Assembly: GCF_002422095.1 (NCBI RefSeq)
Contig: NZ_DITB01000101.1
Span: forward strand, 1-9,717
DNA length: 9,717 bases
Direction: 5' to 3'
Source of the DNA: Flavobacterium sp. UBA6195
Lineage (GTDB): Bacteria > Bacteroidota > Bacteroidia > Flavobacteriales > Flavobacteriaceae
Below the pieces are notes generated by a model that did no database searches, had not been told where the DNA came from, and saw only the letters and a list, made by a program, of their open reading frames with translations. Positions 1-6,349 of this stretch are shown in pieces; the first letter of the stretch is position 1, and every line of letters begins with the position of its first letter. A program made the position numbers and the translations under genes.

Positions 1-173
1 GAGGCTATTACGAAGCAAGTTTTGAGATACTTTCTGAAGACGCTAAATCAGTTCCAAATTATGAGATTACCGATAAATTCTTGAAATTAGTAGAAGAACA
101 AATCTACGAAGCTCCCGAATTTTACTTGTGGACGCATAAAAGATGGAAACATATTAAAGAAAAAGCTCAGTAA
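1..173 (+). CDS. LpxL/HtrB-like lysophospholipid (lipid A) acyltransferase, C-terminal end only
   Basis: The reading frame is open from base 3 and ends with TAA at 171-173, giving the last 56 residues of a longer protein. The piece contains ITDKFLKLVEEQI followed by a YLWTHKRWKH block. That block resembles the C-terminal W-x-H-x-R-W-K signature of the LpxL/HtrB/lysophospholipid acyltransferase family, which adds acyl chains to lipid A or related lipids at the inner membrane. The catalytic HX4D motif lies upstream of the window and cannot be checked. The last codons and the stop are part of the palindromic terminator at 155-192. The gene converges on the class V aminotransferase gene. Family assignment rests on the C-terminal motif alone. 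Confidence 0.72.
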   Translation, partial: GYYEASFEILSEDAKSVPNYEITDKFLKLVEEQIYEAPEFYLWTHKRWKHIKEKAQ

Positions 174-192
174 ATACTGAGCTTTTTCTTTA
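155..192. terminator. Two-way intrinsic terminator, perfect 18-bp stem
   Basis: Bases 155-172 and 175-192 are perfect reverse complements; the right arm is TACTGAGCTTTTTCTTTA and the centre is AA at 173-174. Each strand reads a GC-containing stem followed by a T-rich run, so it can stop transcription from both sides. The left arm holds the last acyltransferase codons and the start of its TAA stop (171-173). The right arm ends in the TAA (reverse strand, 190-192) of the aminotransferase gene. In RNA the two-base centre must open to a loop of four or more. Confidence 0.85.
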
Positions 193-1677
193 TAATTGAA
201 ACCAATTGTGAACCATTTTTTTAATTTCTCCTTTGGCATTTATATGGGTAAATTCATTAGTTCTTGGATTGTATTCATAGTCCTCACTCCATTCTTTGTG
301 ATTGGCAGCTAAAGCTTTAATGTTTTCGCAAACAAATTCAATTTCTTCCGTTGTAGTTGTTGGATGAATTGACATACGAATCCATCCTGGTTTTTGAATT
401 AAATCGCCTGATGTAATTTTACAAACTAAATTGTGCGATGTTTCTTGGTCAACGTGCAATAAATAATGTCCGTAAGTACCCGCACAACTACAACCACCAC
501 GTGTTTGAATTCCGAATTTATCATTTAATAGTTTTACTCCTAAATTATAATGTAAATCATCAATATAAAAAGAAATAACCCCTAATCTGTCTTGTTGTTG
601 ATTTGCAAGAATATGAAGATTATCAATATTGCCTAATTTTTGAAATACATAATCGATTAATTCATGTTCTCTGTCTAAAATATTTTGAACTCCCATTTTG
701 TCTTTCAACTGAATTGCCAAAGCAGTTTTCATCACTTGTAAGAACCCTGGAGTTCCACCATCTTCTCTATCTTCGATGTTATCTATGTATTTGTGTTCAC
801 CCCAAGGATTAGTCCAGCTTACAGTTCCACCCCCTGGACAATCAGGGACGTTATTTTTGTATAAGTTTTTATTAAAAATTAAAACTCCCGAAGTCCCAGG
901 ACCACCTAAAAACTTATGTGGTGAGAAGAAAATCGCATCCAAATAACTTTCTGTATCTTCCGGATGCATGTTGATATTTACATAAGGACCTGAACAAGCG
1001 AAATCAGCAAAACAAACCCCATTGTTTTGATGCATTAATTTTGCTACTTCGTGATATGGCGTTTTAATTCCTGTAACATTTGAACAAGATGTAATAGAAG
1101 CAATTTTAAAACTTCTGTCTTGGTATTTTTCTAATAATATTTTTAGATTTTCTATGCTAAACAACCCATTTTCATCTGCTGGAATAATAACCACATCTGC
1201 AATTGTTTCCAACCAAGAAGTTTGATTCGAATGGTGTTCCATGTGCGAAATAAAAACAATAGGTCTTATCGCATCTGGAATTGCTGTAAACTCTTTCAAA
1301 TTTTCGGGAATACGAAGTCCTAAAATACGTTGAAACTTATTTACAACACCTGTCATACCTGTTCCATCGGTAATTAGAATATCATTTTCACTAGCGTTTA
1401 CATGTTTCTTAATGATATGACGCGCTTCATGATATGCTATTGTCATCGCGGTTCCGGTCACAGAAGTTTCGGTATGTGTATTGGCAACGAATGGTCCAAA
1501 TTCATTCATCAACTTTTCTTCAATCGGGCGATATAATCTTCCGCTCGCCGTCCAATCGGTATAAATAATTCTCTTTTCCCCAAATGGCGATTGAAATGTT
1601 TGATTGATTCCAATTATATCCTTTCTGAATTCATCAAAATAACATTCTAATTGAGTTTTCGCTGTTGTAGTTGCCAT
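190..1677 (-). CDS. Class V aminotransferase-fold PLP enzyme, cysteine desulfurase-like
   Basis: This is a 495-residue fold-type I PLP enzyme of the aminotransferase class V group. The cofactor lysine is K255 in FSPHKFLGGPGTSG. D225 (FADFA) fits the aspartate that contacts the pyridine nitrogen, and MEHHSN (146-151) matches the SufS-type MEHHAN block. TRGGCSCAG (392-400) lines up with the SufS RTGHHCA segment, so C398 falls where the persulfide-forming cysteine sits, with an additional C396. At 495 residues it is longer than SufS (about 406), with a charged tail after about residue 455. It is last in a reverse operon, 14 bases after the preceding stop, and no suf/isc genes are nearby. It could be a cysteine desulfurase, a selenocysteine lyase or another class V enzyme; the substrate cannot be read from sequence. 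The ATG at 1675-1677 is preferred. Confidence 0.85.
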   Translation of the reverse strand: MATTTAKTQLECYFDEFRKDIIGINQTFQSPFGEKRIIYTDWTASGRLYRPIEEKLMNEFGPFVANTHTETSVTGTAMTIAYHEARHIIKKHVNASENDILITDGTGMTGVVNKFQRILGLRIPENLKEFTAIPDAIRPIVFISHMEHHSNQTSWLETIADVVIIPADENGLFSIENLKILLEKYQDRSFKIASITSCSNVTGIKTPYHEVAKLMHQNNGVCFADFACSGPYVNINMHPEDTESYLDAIFFSPHKFLGGPGTSGVLIFNKNLYKNNVPDCPGGGTVSWTNPWGEHKYIDNIEDREDGGTPGFLQVMKTALAIQLKDKMGVQNILDREHELIDYVFQKLGNIDNLHILANQQQDRLGVISFYIDDLHYNLGVKLLNDKFGIQTRGGCSCAGTYGHYLLHVDQETSHNLVCKITSGDLIQKPGWIRMSIHPTTTTEEIEFVCENIKALAANHKEWSEDYEYNPRTNEFTHINAKGEIKKMVHNWFQL

Positions 1678-1691
1678 GCGTTGTAATTTAT

Positions 1692-2186
1692 TTATTCTTT
1701 TGTTTGTCTTTCGTATAAAACCGTTTCTACAGTTTCAAAGTCTGTTGGTTTTGTTTCAGAAACAAAGTATTTTATTAAAATTTGACCCCATAAATCTCCA
1801 TTAGAAAATTCAGCTATTATCCATCTATGATTTAAAACTTTTGACGAATTAACTAAAAAAGGCTTTCCGTCAATTGGTTCATACGGTACTAATGGATTTC
1901 CATTAGCACTTTCATTTAAAGCAATTAAATCTTCTTTGACTTTAACTGCTACTTTCTGATAATCTAAATTATTAGAATAAAAGTATTCTTGCGCATCTTC
2001 ATCACTTTCTAATGCAAAATAATTAGCATTGGCTAATGAAGCTACTGAATCTCTTGAGGTTTTTAAATTTGCTTTTACTTTCAGTACTTCTTTATCTTTA
2101 GCGTCTAATATTTTTGTTGCATTTACGTATTGAAACACATTAAACAATAACGAAAAAATCAAAGCATACAAAATTACGTTCTTCAT
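1692..2186 (-). CDS. Small membrane-anchored or exported protein of unknown function
   Basis: I do not recognise this 164-residue protein. Residues 3-21 are hydrophobic (VILYALIFSLLFNVFQYVN) behind a short MKN start, giving a signal anchor or uncleaved signal peptide; no lipobox cysteine follows. Residues about 26-52 are charged and probably helical. The rest (about 55-160) looks like a compact mixed domain with aromatic strands such as HRWIIAEF and WGQILIKYFV, probably on the periplasmic side. No catalytic motif stands out. It begins 5 bases after the MBL-fold gene's stop and ends 14 bases before the aminotransferase start, so it should be cotranscribed with both. Confidence 0.75.
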   Translation of the reverse strand: MKNVILYALIFSLLFNVFQYVNATKILDAKDKEVLKVKANLKTSRDSVASLANANYFALESDEDAQEYFYSNNLDYQKVAVKVKEDLIALNESANGNPLVPYEPIDGKPFLVNSSKVLNHRWIIAEFSNGDLWGQILIKYFVSETKPTDFETVETVLYERQTKE

Positions 2187-2191
2187 AAATC

Positions 2192-2956
2192 TTAAATATT
2201 AATTTCTAAATTATCATAAGCTACAAACACATTTTCTGGCAATTTCTTCTGAATTTCTTCATGAAAACCAAACAAATGACTAATGTGTGTTAAATAAGTT
2301 GTTTTTGGACGCACCAAAGATATAAAATGTAACACTTCTTCTAAATTAAAATGTGTTGCATGTGGTTCTTCTCTTAAACAATTTACTACCAATACTTTAC
2401 AATCTTTTATTTTGACAATTTCACAGGCTTCGATAGTTTTTACATCCGTTAAATACACAAAATCTTGGATGCGGTATCCAAAAACTTGTAACGAACCGTG
2501 AAAAGCATTAACAGGAACAATTGTTTCGTTATTCACCGTAAAAGGCTGATTATTTACCACTTCATTTTCAATAATTGATGGTGCTCCTGGATACTTGTTT
2601 TCAGTTTCAAAAATATAATCAAATCTTTTTTCAAGGTTTTTTAAAACGCGTTGATGGGCGTAAATAGGAATAGCACCTTGCTTAAAGAAAAACGGACGAA
2701 TATCATCTAATCCGGCTGTATGATCAGAATGCTCGTGAGTAAATAACAGTGCCTCTATTTTTTCGCATTTCGAATTTAGCATTTGTTGCCTAAAATCGGG
2801 ACCACAATCGATAACAAGAGAAACTTTTTCTGTTTCAACCCAAACGGATACCCGCAATCGCTTGTCTTTTTCATCCGCACTCAAACAAACAGAATGATGG
2901 CTTCCAATTACTGGAATGCCTTGAGATGTACCTGTTCCAAGAAAATAAACTTTCAC
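2192..2956 (-). CDS. PhnP-like metallo-beta-lactamase-fold hydrolase
   Basis: The 254-residue product is a cytosolic MBL-fold phosphodiesterase-like enzyme. It opens with VKVYFLGTGTSQGIP, the usual first strand of this group (normally MKVYFLGTGTS). Metal ligands are visible as H74, H76, D78 and H79 (THEHSDH), H153 (FHG), D171 (LTD) and H224 (LTHISH); H203 (ATHFN) is also conserved in type. The PhnP/YycJ-like family cleaves phosphodiesters, with cyclic ribose phosphates as the PhnP substrate; no phn genes are here, so the substrate is open. I place the start at the GTG at 2954-2956. The frame stays open to an ATG at 3049, but that adds 31 residues absent from the family fold and runs through the divergent promoter region. 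It is the first gene of the reverse operon. Confidence 0.87.
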   Translation of the reverse strand: MKVYFLGTGTSQGIPVIGSHHSVCLSADEKDKRLRVSVWVETEKVSLVIDCGPDFRQQMLNSKCEKIEALLFTHEHSDHTAGLDDIRPFFFKQGAIPIYAHQRVLKNLEKRFDYIFETENKYPGAPSIIENEVVNNQPFTVNNETIVPVNAFHGSLQVFGYRIQDFVYLTDVKTIEACEIVKIKDCKVLVVNCLREEPHATHFNLEEVLHFISLVRPKTTYLTHISHLFGFHEEIQKKLPENVFVAYDNLEINI

Positions 2957-2970
2957 AATTATGTTTTTCA

Positions 2971-2978
2971 CAAAAATA
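2971..2978 (-). promoter_or_regulatory. Candidate -7 element for the MBL-fold operon
   Basis: Read on the reverse strand this is TATTTTTG, a full match to the Bacteroidota TANNTTTG element. It lies 14 bases ahead of the GTG at 2956, which would leave a leader of only about 10 bases. No clear TTG at the usual -33 distance is present, so the call rests on one element in AT-rich DNA. Confidence 0.4.
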
Positions 2979-3009
2979 ACAATAATTATGGTTGTTTTTA
3001 TAAAATGAT

Positions 3010-3017
3010 TAACTTTG
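3010..3017 (+). promoter_or_regulatory. Candidate -7 element for the 494-residue protein gene
   Basis: TAACTTTG is a full match to the Bacteroidota TANNTTTG element, 46 bases ahead of the ATG at 3064. A TTG at 2992-2994 lies upstream with 15 bases between, shorter than the usual spacing, so the -33 part is weak. Together with the reverse element at 2971-2978 it makes this gap a divergent promoter region. Confidence 0.5.
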
Positions 3018-3063
3018 CATAGGCTTAAATTATTCACATTTGCCCCCAAAATAAATTTTTCAG

Positions 3064-4548
3064 ATGAAAAGTATGGTTACAGATATTAAAGTTCGTGGTG
3101 ATAAACAGATAGAGCAAATCCCTTCCATTAAAGATAAGGCATTGAGAATTAATCTTAATGAAAATATTTATGGGACATTTGCTGAAATTGGGGCGGGTCA
3201 AGAGACGGTTAGAAACTTTTTTAGAGCTGGTGCTTCTTCTGGAACAATTGCAAAGGCCATGTCGGCTTACGATAAAGATTTTAGCGATGCTATTTATGGT
3301 GAGGAAGTTGACGGACGTTATGTAACAGAAAGTCGCTTAAAAAAAATGCTTACTCATGAAATCAATTTGGTGGAACAACGTTTAAGCAGAGACAAACATC
3401 CAAATAAATTGTTTTTTAGTTATGCTAATACTGTAGCTACAATCGATTTTGCAAAGCAATACAAAGGACATGGATGGGTTGGAATTGTTTATCAAGTAGA
3501 GCCTGATGAAGCATACAATGAAATTATACTTCACATTCGTTTTAAAGAAAATGATGCTAAACTTCAGCAAGAAACACTGGGAATTTTAGGAGTGAACTTA
3601 ATTTACGGTGCTTTTTACAAATATAATGACCCGAAAAAATTACTGCGTTACTTATACGACCACTTAGATAAAGACCAATTAGAAATTGATACGATTAACT
3701 TCTCTGGTCCTCGTTTTGCTGATGTTGATAATCGTTTGATGAGTTTACAATTAGTGAAAAATGGAATGACCGATGCCGTAATGTTTGGTCCAGATGGAAA
3801 AAACATTTTACCAGCTGCTGTTTTATATAAGAAGAACATTTTGGCTTTAAGAGGAAGTTTCAGACCGGTTACTAAAGTTAATATGGACATGTATGAGCGT
3901 TCGTATGAAATGTTCATTCAAGAAAATAAAGTAGATAAAGAAAATACTTTTGTAGTTTTTGAAATCACCCTTTCTAACTTAAAAGCGGAAGGCGAAATTG
4001 ATGAACGCGATTTCTTAGACCGTGCCGAACTACTTTGTAAATTAGGACAAACAGTAATGATTTCCAACTTCCAAGAATACTTTAAAGTAGTAGAATATTT
4101 CTCTAATTATTCTAAAGCTCGTATGGGATTAGCTATGGGAGTAAATAACTTAGTCGAGATCTTCGATGAAAAATATTACCGCCATTTATCAGGTGGAATA
4201 TTAGAGGCTTTTGGAAAATTATTCTATCGCGATTTAAAGGTGTACTTGTACCCGATGAAAGATGAAAGTGGTAATATCATCACTTCAGAAAACTTAAAAG
4301 TACATCCAAGAATGAAAGAATTGTATAAGTTCTTCAAATTCAATGGAAAAGTTATTGATATTAAAGATTTTGACGAAAAGAACTTGGATATATTTTCAAG
4401 ACATGTATTAAAAATGATCTGCAGAGGAGAAGCTGGTTGGGAAGAGTTACTACCAAAAGGAACTGCAGATATCATTAAAAAAGAAAAACTATTTTCTTAC
4501 GCTTGCGAAATTGATTTCAAAGAGAAGCAAACGGAAGAAATTAACTAA
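3064..4548 (+). CDS. Conserved soluble protein of unknown function, 494 residues
   Basis: The product has no signal peptide or membrane segment, so it is cytosolic. Its N-terminal third carries conserved-looking blocks: ALRINLNENIYGTFAEIGAGQE (starting about residue 26), NFFRAGASSGTIAKAMSAYD, and KLFFSYANTVATIDF then GHGWVGIVYQ. A later part has DTINFSGPRFADVDNRLMSLQLVKNGMTDAVMF in about the middle. I recall close relatives in many Bacteroidota and other phyla under names such as nicotinate-nucleotide adenylyltransferase or TonB-dependent receptor. Neither is supported here: no HxGH nucleotidyltransferase motif, no signal peptide, no TonB box or beta-barrel pattern. ATG at 3064 is used; a second ATG at 3073 is possible. 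It has its own promoter candidate and a terminator six bases after the stop, so it is probably a single-gene unit. Confidence 0.85.
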   Translation: MKSMVTDIKVRGDKQIEQIPSIKDKALRINLNENIYGTFAEIGAGQETVRNFFRAGASSGTIAKAMSAYDKDFSDAIYGEEVDGRYVTESRLKKMLTHEINLVEQRLSRDKHPNKLFFSYANTVATIDFAKQYKGHGWVGIVYQVEPDEAYNEIILHIRFKENDAKLQQETLGILGVNLIYGAFYKYNDPKKLLRYLYDHLDKDQLEIDTINFSGPRFADVDNRLMSLQLVKNGMTDAVMFGPDGKNILPAAVLYKKNILALRGSFRPVTKVNMDMYERSYEMFIQENKVDKENTFVVFEITLSNLKAEGEIDERDFLDRAELLCKLGQTVMISNFQEYFKVVEYFSNYSKARMGLAMGVNNLVEIFDEKYYRHLSGGILEAFGKLFYRDLKVYLYPMKDESGNIITSENLKVHPRMKELYKFFKFNGKVIDIKDFDEKNLDIFSRHVLKMICRGEAGWEELLPKGTADIIKKEKLFSYACEIDFKEKQTEEIN

Positions 4549-4553
4549 TATCG

Positions 4554-4581
4554 AAAATCACTCCTAAAAAGAGTGATTTTT
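4554..4581 (+). terminator. Intrinsic terminator after the 494-residue protein gene
   Basis: AAAATCACTC (4554-4563) pairs perfectly with GAGTGATTTT (4571-4580) around a 7-base loop, ending in a five-T run. It starts six bases after the stop codon and ends 21 bases before the rlmH ATG. Confidence 0.85.
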
Positions 4582-4602
4582 CATTTCACAAATACAAACC
4601 AC

Positions 4603-5076
4603 ATGAACATTCGTCTTTTAACTATCGGAAAAACAGATAATAAAGCGCTACAAACCTTGATTGATGATTACACCAAGCGTTTGTCGTTTTACGTGAAATT
4701 TGATTTGGAAATCATTCCCGACATCAAAAACGTAAAGAATTTATCCGAAGCCCAACAAAAAGAAAAGGAAGGCGAATTGATATTATCCAAAATCACACCA
4801 ACCGACCATTTAATTCTACTTGACGAAAACGGAAAAACGTTCAGTAGCGTAGGATTCTCCGACTTTTTACAAAAGAAAATGAATGCTGGAATTAAAACCT
4901 TAGTATTCGTAATCGGTGGTCCATACGGATTTAGTGAAACGGTATACCAAAAAGCACAAGGTAAAGTTTCCTTATCCGAAATGACGTTTTCTCATCAAAT
5001 GGTGCGCTTGTTCGTAATTGAACAAATTTATAGAGGCTTTACGATTTTAAGAAATGAACCGTATCATCATCAGTAA
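4603..5076 (+). CDS. rlmH: 23S rRNA pseudouridine-1915 N3-methyltransferase RlmH
   Basis: The 157-residue product matches the RlmH (YbeA) family in length (E. coli about 155) and motifs: start MNIRLLTIGKT, LLDENGK at 72-78, the SAM-binding knot segment FVIGGPYGFS at 102-111, MTFSHQMVRL at 127-136, and the C-terminal YHH at 154-156. RlmH is a SPOUT methyltransferase that acts as a dimer on 70S ribosomes and methylates pseudouridine 1915 in helix 69. The frame is open further upstream to 4573, but that start lies inside the terminator stem and adds residues the family lacks, so ATG 4603 is chosen. No purine-rich ribosome binding site is visible; the leader is A-rich. Confidence 0.96.
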   Translation: MNIRLLTIGKTDNKALQTLIDDYTKRLSFYVKFDLEIIPDIKNVKNLSEAQQKEKEGELILSKITPTDHLILLDENGKTFSSVGFSDFLQKKMNAGIKTLVFVIGGPYGFSETVYQKAQGKVSLSEMTFSHQMVRLFVIEQIYRGFTILRNEPYHHQ

Positions 5077-5099
5077 GCGGAAGTTAGGAATTACTAAAA
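5072..5099 (+). repeat. Degenerate 7-bp repeats, left flank of the small orphan gene
   Basis: Beginning at the rlmH stop codon, the sequence runs in 7-base steps of the GGAAGTT type (GGAAGTT at 5079-5085, AGGAATT at 5086-5092) and then decays to A/T. The same type of unit appears on the opposite strand at 5580-5614, on the other side of the orphan gene. Bases 5073-5097 match the reverse complement of the right flank at 16 of 25 positions without gaps. Confidence 0.5.
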
Positions 5100-5129
5100 A
5101 TCTATAATAAAATAAGACCTAAAGAAATG

Positions 5130-5561
5130 CTAATTATAATTTTCTAATGCAAAATATACATTAGGATTATTAAGGCTTTTTAATTTTTCAATGTACAGAT
5201 TTGATTTTTCTGAATTTATTTCCCTAAGTACATGTATACATTTTCTTAGTATAGATTCATTTTCATCGTCATATTTTCTATATGTTTCAGGATTAACAGC
5301 TATTAAATATAAAACATCTGAAAAAACATCGTCATTAAGATTATGTAACCAAATTAAATTAATTATTTCTTCATGTTCTTCATGCCATGCTTCAGGTAAT
5401 AATCGCATAAAATAATTTACATAATCTAAGTCAATTTGTTCCTTAAATACAAAATGCAAAGCTTTTAAAAGGATTTCACTACTCTTTGTTTCAATTGCTT
5501 TATCAAACAAATTAAAAATTTTTGCTTTTTTAGAAAAAGAAAAAAGTTTCTTGATATTCAT
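5130..5561 (-). CDS. Small helical protein of unknown function
   Basis: I do not recognise this 143-residue protein. It has a basic N-terminus (MNIKKLFSFSKKAK) and then an acidic, probably all-helical body with evenly spaced helices. One section, LLPEAWHEEHEEIINLIW at 54-71, is notably rich in E, H and W. No signal peptide or membrane segment is present. The frame extends six codons upstream to a TTG at 5579; I prefer the ATG at 5559-5561. Its very AT-rich coding sequence, its lack of a visible promoter and its position between two facing heptad-repeat flanks suggest an acquired cassette. The helical look recalls HEAT-like or immunity-type proteins, but this is only an impression. Confidence 0.7.
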   Translation of the reverse strand: MNIKKLFSFSKKAKIFNLFDKAIETKSSEILLKALHFVFKEQIDLDYVNYFMRLLPEAWHEEHEEIINLIWLHNLNDDVFSDVLYLIAVNPETYRKYDDENESILRKCIHVLREINSEKSNLYIEKLKSLNNPNVYFALENYN

Positions 5562-5579
5562 AATTAGTTTTTTTCTCAA

Positions 5580-5614
5580 TTAAAAACTTCGTACTTCCAT
5601 CTCCCAGCTTACAA
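5580..5614 (-). repeat. Degenerate 7-bp repeats, right flank of the small orphan gene
   Basis: Read on the reverse strand, this stretch divides into five 7-base units. Four in a row end in AAG or GAG, including ATGGAAG (5594-5600) and TACGAAG (5587-5593); the last is T/A-rich. It starts over the stop codon of the lipoprotein gene. Its orientation is opposite to the array at 5072-5099, so the two face each other across the orphan gene. Confidence 0.55.
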
Positions 5615-6346
5615 CTTACACCCACATTCCGGCAATTTCTTCTCATCATATACAAATTCAAAAGAAGACAATTGAATTTCATCATTCGTTGCTTTCCATG
5701 CTAAAATCTTATTTTGAATGTATTGGTCATACGTTAAGCGATTATCGAAATTCAAATGTAGCATCGTGATTTTTCCATCACTTGTAAAATCTGCAAATTC
5801 TTTGATAAAATCGATAAATTCTTCTCTTGAAACATCGTTTCCGTCAACTGTAATTTTATTGTCTTTATTGAAATTCACAGTGAAATTGTGGAAGTTTCTG
5901 TAATGTTCGGCGTGTTTTTTAATGAAAAACTTAGAAAAATGTTTTCTGTATTTAAACTCTACATCAGTAAAAGGAAAAAAAGCCAAATTCTTAGCCACGC
6001 TATCCGAATACGTAAAAACGTTCATAGTTCCTTCTTTCGAATGCGAACTGCATTTCTTTTTGTCTTGTAAATTCATCACTTCTGGGATGACTAATTTCAA
6101 AGGCAAACGTTTGTCGATATTGAAAACCCAATTCGTTGATGCAATAGAATTTTTGCGATTTACTTCAACAATCGTATCTAATTTTTCTTTGTCATCGGGA
6201 TTTTCTTTGGTTTTAAAGAACATATAAACGGGAGAATGGTCTGTCATTTCTTTCATAACCGAAACATTTTCTTGAGGTAACAACACTTCTTCATCATTAC
6301 AAGAAAACAAGCCTATCAAGGCAACAATAGCAACTAATTTCTTCAT
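5609..6346 (-). CDS. Lipoprotein of unknown function with an ExbD-like C-terminal region
   Basis: The 245-residue product starts MKKLVAIVALIGLFSC: a lipoprotein signal with lipobox L-F-S-C and the lipid-bearing cysteine at 16, so it is exported and membrane-anchored. Residues about 160-240 (NKITVDGNDVSREEFIDFIKEF..., then KITMLHLNFDNRLTYDQYIQNK) have the layout of the periplasmic ExbD/TolR domain as seen in Bacteroidota, where an LxND/NxDR strand is followed by a (T/S)YxxYI helix. No ExbD transmembrane helix with its aspartate is present. Residue 99 and the end (CGCKL, C241 and C243) hold further cysteines. It begins 3 bases after the folP stop, so it is cotranscribed with folP, yet no link to folate is evident. 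The ExbD similarity is by eye. Confidence 0.8.
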   Translation of the reverse strand: MKKLVAIVALIGLFSCNDEEVLLPQENVSVMKEMTDHSPVYMFFKTKENPDDKEKLDTIVEVNRKNSIASTNWVFNIDKRLPLKLVIPEVMNLQDKKKCSSHSKEGTMNVFTYSDSVAKNLAFFPFTDVEFKYRKHFSKFFIKKHAEHYRNFHNFTVNFNKDNKITVDGNDVSREEFIDFIKEFADFTSDGKITMLHLNFDNRLTYDQYIQNKILAWKATNDEIQLSSFEFVYDEKKLPECGCKL

Positions 6347-6349
6347 TCT

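Noticed and set aside
2957..3049. N-terminal 31-residue extension of the MBL-fold protein from an ATG at 3049
   Set aside because: The family starts at the first strand (VKVYFLGTGTS); the extension looks like translated promoter DNA and overlaps both -7 candidates.
3018..3063. Riboswitch or attenuator in the leader of the 494-residue protein gene
   Set aside because: The leader is about 40 bases, A/T-rich and without a stable stem.
4573..4602. Longer rlmH start at 4573
   Set aside because: It lies inside the terminator hairpin and adds ten residues absent from the RlmH family; ATG 4603 gives the normal 157 residues.
5562..5579. TTG start at 5579 for the orphan gene
   Set aside because: An ATG six codons later (5561) is the simpler start; the stretch before it merges into the repeat flank.
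5888..6227. Overlapping forward-strand open frames opposite the lipoprotein gene
   Set aside because: They are antisense frames of a gene with a clear lipoprotein signal and sensible protein composition; they show no domain features.
5130..6346. Toxin/immunity or defence module made of the orphan and the lipoprotein
   Set aside because: No toxin, nuclease or effector domain is visible in either, and the lipoprotein is tightly coupled to folP, not to the orphan.
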